Part shown: one piece after another, positions 48,659-52,050 of the stretch
Numbering within the stretch: position 1 is the stretch's first letter
Layout: each line of letters opens with the position of its first letter
NCBI GenBank assembly: GCA_017432075.1
Contig: JAFRJV010000103.1
Location: 1 to 52,050 of the forward strand
Source: Mogibacterium sp.
GTDB lineage: Bacteria; Bacillota; Clostridia; Peptostreptococcales; Anaerovoracaceae
Direction of reading: 5' to 3'
DNA: 52,050 nucleotides
Translations under genes and position numbers: made by a program
The notes under the pieces: generated by a model
The model's input: only the letters and a program-made list of their open reading frames with translations
What the model was told of the DNA's origin: nothing
Databases searched by the model: none

Positions 48659-49531
48659 ATGGAAGTTGTTATCATAACGGGAATGTCAGGCGCGGGGCGC
48701 AGCAGAGCAGCAGACTGGTTCGAGGATCAGGGGTATTACTGTGTCGACAACATGCCGCCGGCTCTCATTAACAATTTTCTTGAGATGGCTTCCTCGGCTG
48801 AAAATAATATTGAGAAAGCTGTATTTGTAGCTGACCTCAGGAGCGGTAACTTCTTCGGAGAACTCATCGATGTGATAGATGAGCTGAGAAGCAGAGGCGA
48901 CATAGAACTGACTGTTCTCTACATGGAAGCTGCCGTATCAGAGATCGTAAGAAGATATAACGAGGTAAGGCGCAATCATCCTTTGACAGGGGGACAGGCA
49001 AGCGCCAGCGTCATTGAAGACGAGCATGAGAAACTCAGGGAGATACGCAAAAAGGCTGATCTGGTTCTGGATACGAGCAATCTGAAGCTGCCTGAAATGG
49101 TTGCTGAACTTGACCACATGTTTTTCGGAGGATCAGCATCATCGACTTTTGCAGTGAACATCAGCTCTTTCGGGTTCAAATACGGCATACCGACAGAAGC
49201 TGATGTAATGTTTGACGTGAGATTCCTCCCGAATCCTTTTTATGTTCCGAGTTTAAAAAAGCTTACCGGCAATAATAAAAAGGTCAAGGACTATATTTTC
49301 AAAAGCGAACTGGCAGGTGAGTTCGTGGACTCGGTGCACTCGCTGCTTATCTCGATGGTTCGGGGCTATATAAACGAAGGAAAATATCATCTGAATATTG
49401 CATTCGGCTGCACAGGCGGACATCACAGGTCGGTGGCGATCGCTAACGCCGTAGCCGAAGAATTCAAAAAGGACGGTATGAGGGTAAGGATCTTTCACAG
49501 AGATATGGACCTTCAGAACAAAAAAAGATAG
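48659..49531 (+). CDS. rapZ: RapZ family nucleotide-binding protein (YvcJ)
   Basis: A 290-residue RapZ/YvcJ protein. The P loop is GMSGAGRSRAA at about residue 8, with Arg where Lys is usual; this variant occurs in other lineages too. VDNMPPALI, LYMEAAVSEIVRRYNEVRRNHPL and DVRFLPNPFYVPSLKKLTG follow. The C-terminal IAFGCTGGHHRSVAIANAVAE is the conserved RNA/regulator-binding module. In E. coli RapZ controls GlcN6P synthesis by presenting a small RNA for cleavage; the Firmicutes role is less clear and includes GTPase activity. It is followed after 15 nt by whiA, with no yvcK between. Confidence 0.94.
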   Translation: MEVVIITGMSGAGRSRAADWFEDQGYYCVDNMPPALINNFLEMASSAENNIEKAVFVADLRSGNFFGELIDVIDELRSRGDIELTVLYMEAAVSEIVRRYNEVRRNHPLTGGQASASVIEDEHEKLREIRKKADLVLDTSNLKLPEMVAELDHMFFGGSASSTFAVNISSFGFKYGIPTEADVMFDVRFLPNPFYVPSLKKLTGNNKKVKDYIFKSELAGEFVDSVHSLLISMVRGYINEGKYHLNIAFGCTGGHHRSVAIANAVAEEFKKDGMRVRIFHRDMDLQNKKR

Positions 49532-49546
49532 AAGACAGGGGACAGA

Positions 49547-50578
49547 GTGTCATTTTCTTCAGATGTAAAGAGTGAACTGGCGAGGATAGAACCCGCCAAA
49601 AAATGCTGCATGCTGGCTGAGATCGCGGGATTCCTGAGAGCATCGGGATCGATAAGGATCACAGGCGGCAGTTTTGCTATTGTGGCATCTACCGAAAGCG
49701 CTGCTGTAGCGAGACACTTTAAAGTCCTGATTGAGACATACTTCCGCAACAAGGCAGACCTGGCGATCGGCGGCTCTCACAGACCGGGAAGTCAGGGGAA
49801 AAAGGGTAAGAACACGTATTATATTAATATCAGCCCCGACGAAAAGTCTATGCAGATACTCCGTGAAACAGGCATGCTGCTGATACGAGAAGGTGACGAC
49901 TATTTCAGCGACGGCATATATCCACCGATAGTCAAATCAAAATGCTGCAAGAGATCGTATATGAGGGGGATGTTCCTCAGCTGCGGCACCATGTCGGATC
50001 CGCGAAAGAGCTATCACCTCGAATTCGTCCTTGATAAAGAACAGAGTGCAGCGGATCTGAAAAAACTGGTTGGATCGTTCGACGATCTTTCGGCATCGCT
50101 GACAAAACGCGGCGACAATTACGTTGTGTATATGAAGAAAGCAGCGTATATCAGCGATATGCTTGGCATCATGGGAGCCGGAAGCGCGGTGCTGGAGTTT
50201 GAGAGCATACGCGTCAATAAGAGCATGCACGGCGAGATAATGCGCATTATCAACTGTGACAATGCCAATGTTGACAGAACTCTGCTGGCGGCTGAGGAGC
50301 AGAAGGAATGGCTGGTGAAGATAGCTGCCGCAGAAAATGGCAGGATGCCCGAACCGGACGAATTGACGAATCCGCTGTCGGACTTCTGGAGCAAAGGGCT
50401 CAGACATCTGCCGCCGCAGCTTAAAGAGGCGGCATACCTCAGGCTGTATAAGCCGGAGGCGAGCCTCACCGAAATCGGTGAGTCGCTGACGCCGCCGGTC
50501 GGGAAGGCGGCGATCAGCAAGCGTTTTGCGAAGCTGCGCGCGTTCGCCGAAAACGTCAGCGGGGAAGGCTCTCACTGA
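49547..50578 (+). CDS. whiA: WhiA sporulation/cell-division regulator
   Basis: A 343-residue WhiA-family DNA-binding protein. A degenerate LAGLIDADG homing-endonuclease-like N-terminal two thirds (KSELARIEPAKKCCMLAEIAGFLRASGS and SYMRGMFLSCGTMSDPRKSYHLEFVL) precede a C-terminal helix-turn-helix (SLTEIGESLTPPVGKAAISKRFAKLRAFAE). It starts at GTG (49547) soon after GGGGA. WhiA proteins affect chromosome segregation and division in Firmicutes and sporulation in Actinobacteria. It is coupled with rapZ and ends 20 nt before the methyltransferase gene. Confidence 0.94.
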   Translation: MSFSSDVKSELARIEPAKKCCMLAEIAGFLRASGSIRITGGSFAIVASTESAAVARHFKVLIETYFRNKADLAIGGSHRPGSQGKKGKNTYYINISPDEKSMQILRETGMLLIREGDDYFSDGIYPPIVKSKCCKRSYMRGMFLSCGTMSDPRKSYHLEFVLDKEQSAADLKKLVGSFDDLSASLTKRGDNYVVYMKKAAYISDMLGIMGAGSAVLEFESIRVNKSMHGEIMRIINCDNANVDRTLLAAEEQKEWLVKIAAAENGRMPEPDELTNPLSDFWSKGLRHLPPQLKEAAYLRLYKPEASLTEIGESLTPPVGKAAISKRFAKLRAFAENVSGEGSH

Positions 50579-50598
50579 ATATATAGTGGTGATAAAAT

Positions 50599-52050
50599 AT
50601 GGAAAAGAATCAGATTATCAAACTCAGGATAGAAGACATGCTTGATGACGGCAGGGCTTTCGGAAGATACGAAGGCTGTGCCGTTTTTGTGAGCGGCGGT
50701 GCGGTGCCCGGCGACGAAGTAAATGTCAAAGTAACCAAAGCTAAGAAATCGTCAGCAGAAGGAGTGATGACAGAGATTATCTCAGCATCATCTGACAGGA
50801 TCGATGCGGAATGTCCTTATGCAGGAAGCTGCGGCGGCTGCACCATGCAGGAGCTTTCTTACGAGGCCCAGAAGAGGCTTAAGGAGGAGCAGGTAAGGTC
50901 AAAGCTGAAAAGGCTCGGTGGCATTGAGGATCCGAAGGTCAATGAGATCATCGGTGCTGACACACTTAAATACTATAGAAACAAGGCTGTGTTTGCTGTC
51001 GGTCCTCACGGTGAAGTCGGTTTTCTCAAGGGGAAGACTCACTTCGTGATGGATATAGATGACTGCATGCTTCAGTCTGACGCGGCTATGGTTTGTGCAG
51101 ATGCGCTGCGTGTGTTCCTCAGGCAAACCGGAATAAAGGGAATAACACAGCTGACTGTCAGGACAGCATTCGGAACGGGTGAAGTCATGGCAGTATTGGA
51201 AGCAGACAGCAAAGAGATACGTCAGGTAGAGAAACTGGTTGAGATGCTTGATGACGCGGTATACAGCCTGAGCTGCGATGAAGAGGGAAATCCTGAGGCA
51301 GATACTCAGTCATATAGCCTGGAGTCGGTAGCATTGATACATAAAGGTAAGTGTCACATCATCGCAGGTAAACCGACCATCAATGAAGAGGTGATCACTG
51401 AAGACGGACGCAGTCTGATCTTCGAGATAAGCCCGCAGTCATTCTATCAGGTAAATCCTGAGCAGATGGAGAGACTTTACGACAAAGCGGCTGAGTACGC
51501 AGATCTGAAGGGAGGGGAGACCGTTCTCGACCTTTATTGCGGAGCAGGCACTATAGGCCTGTGGCTTCTTGAAAACCTCAGAAAAAAGGACCCTGAAGCT
51601 TTCGGAAAGACCAGGGTGATCGGCATCGAATCAGTAAAGCCGGCGGTAATTGATGCAAACAGGAATTCAGTCATCAACAGCGTTATCAATACAAGATACA
51701 TATGTGGAAAGGCGGAGGAAGAGCTCCCGGGCATGATGGGGCTGGCAAAGCTGTATAAGTGGAATGAGGTCAACGAGAGAGTAGAGCGTGAGCCGGAGAT
51801 AAAGCTTGAGCATGCAGATGTGGCGGTGCTTGACCCGCCGCGTGCCGGCTGCGCCGAGCCGCTGCTCGCCGCAGTGGTGCAGGCTGCACCTGATCGCATC
51901 GTATATGTGTCATGCGATCCCGGCACGCTTGCACGTGATATAAAATACCTTACCGCAAACGGATATGAATATATAGAGGCGACCCCGGTCGATCAGTTCC
52001 CGTGGACATCACACATCGAGGTTGTTGTCTTGCTTTCCAAGGGCAAGATA
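50599..52050 (+). CDS. 23S rRNA (uracil-C5)-methyltransferase RlmD/RlmCD-like, cut by window end
   Basis: An open frame from ATG at 50599 to the window edge (484 codons, no stop reached). A TRAM RNA-binding domain (about residues 5-60) is followed by an iron-sulfur cluster site with C72, C78 and C81 (ECPYAGSCGGC) and a fourth Cys near residue 155 (DDCMLQS), the spacing of RlmD. The SAM-methyltransferase domain has FYQVNPEQMERLY, DLYCGAGTIGLWL, LDPPRAGC and YVSCDPGTLARDI, which includes the catalytic Cys. The enzyme would methylate a 23S rRNA uridine to m5U. The Shine-Dalgarno is weak. Only a few residues should be missing at the C-terminus. Confidence 0.92.
   Translation, partial: MEKNQIIKLRIEDMLDDGRAFGRYEGCAVFVSGGAVPGDEVNVKVTKAKKSSAEGVMTEIISASSDRIDAECPYAGSCGGCTMQELSYEAQKRLKEEQVRSKLKRLGGIEDPKVNEIIGADTLKYYRNKAVFAVGPHGEVGFLKGKTHFVMDIDDCMLQSDAAMVCADALRVFLRQTGIKGITQLTVRTAFGTGEVMAVLEADSKEIRQVEKLVEMLDDAVYSLSCDEEGNPEADTQSYSLESVALIHKGKCHIIAGKPTINEEVITEDGRSLIFEISPQSFYQVNPEQMERLYDKAAEYADLKGGETVLDLYCGAGTIGLWLLENLRKKDPEAFGKTRVIGIESVKPAVIDANRNSVINSVINTRYICGKAEEELPGMMGLAKLYKWNEVNERVEREPEIKLEHADVAVLDPPRAGCAEPLLAAVVQAAPDRIVYVSCDPGTLARDIKYLTANGYEYIEATPVDQFPWTSHIEVVVLLSKGKI

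Noticed and set aside
1-52050. tRNA genes, rRNA genes, CRISPR arrays, transposases, integrases or phage genes
   Set aside because: Looked for on both strands by eye. No cloverleaf-like TTCGA arm with acceptor stem, no regular spaced repeats and no recombinase motifs were found.

Overview
The window reads as chromosomal DNA from an anaerobic, fermentative Gram-positive bacterium of the Clostridia/Eubacteriales type. The evidence is the murB / PHP / rapZ / whiA block, a HydF [FeFe]-hydrogenase maturase, an oxygen-sensitive double-cubane reductase with its ATP-dependent activase, clear Shine-Dalgarno sites, sigma-A-type promoters and many intrinsic terminators. No rRNA, tRNA, phage, insertion sequence or CRISPR array was seen, so the genus cannot be fixed from this window. 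Gene density is high, and almost every intergenic gap carries a hairpin, a promoter or both.

Region by region. 1-300: a consensus promoter drives a 28-residue hydrophobic microprotein. 304-5407: a complete branched-chain amino-acid-type ABC transporter (binding protein, LivH, LivM, LivG, LivF). 5542-9093: a small lipoprotein, then an XpaC-like membrane protein with a TelA-family partner. 9326-10420: an exported DNA/RNA endonuclease immediately upstream of the sugar genes. 10451-31689: a large carbohydrate island holding galK-galT, two alpha/beta hydrolases, a GH13 alpha-glucosidase, a minus-strand GH27 alpha-galactosidase / GH1 beta-glucosidase pair, a CUT1 sugar importer with its own MsmK-like ATPase and a DUF624 protein, then GH36 alpha-galactosidase, GH32 sucrase, fructokinase and a GH13_4 amylosucrase-like enzyme. 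31727-33248: two GntR/UTRA regulators behind a promoter overlapped by an 18-bp palindrome. 33416-33580: an unassigned structured transcript with its own promoter and terminator. 33657-37392: hydF, an acyl-CoA synthetase and a lipoprotein. 37554-40713: a double-cubane-cluster reductase, a DUF3343 protein, the activase and a VanY-type carboxypeptidase. 40787-45369: a CofE-like ligase with a 193-bp nested inverted repeat in its leader, a sugar-transfer ATP-grasp protein and two CHAP-type cell-wall proteins. 45463-52050: an AI-2E family membrane protein, murB, a PHP hydrolase, rapZ, whiA and the start of an RlmD-like methyltransferase cut by the window edge.

The sugar island makes a coherent pathway for raffinose-family oligosaccharides and sucrose. 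The importer brings in the oligosaccharide; GH36 (and possibly GH27) removes galactose, which GalK and GalT feed into the Leloir route. GH32 splits the remaining sucrose and fructokinase traps fructose. The amylosucrase-like enzyme may instead polymerise glucose from sucrose into alpha-glucan. The UTRA-type regulators next to the island are its likely controllers.

The most interesting signals beyond routine annotation are the orphan structured RNA at 33428-33580, the nested inverted-repeat element at 41505-41697, the double-cubane reductase operon with DUF3343, the promoter-microprotein unit at the left edge, the charged tails on LivM and LivG, and a plus-strand terminator buried in the coding sequence of a convergent gene.
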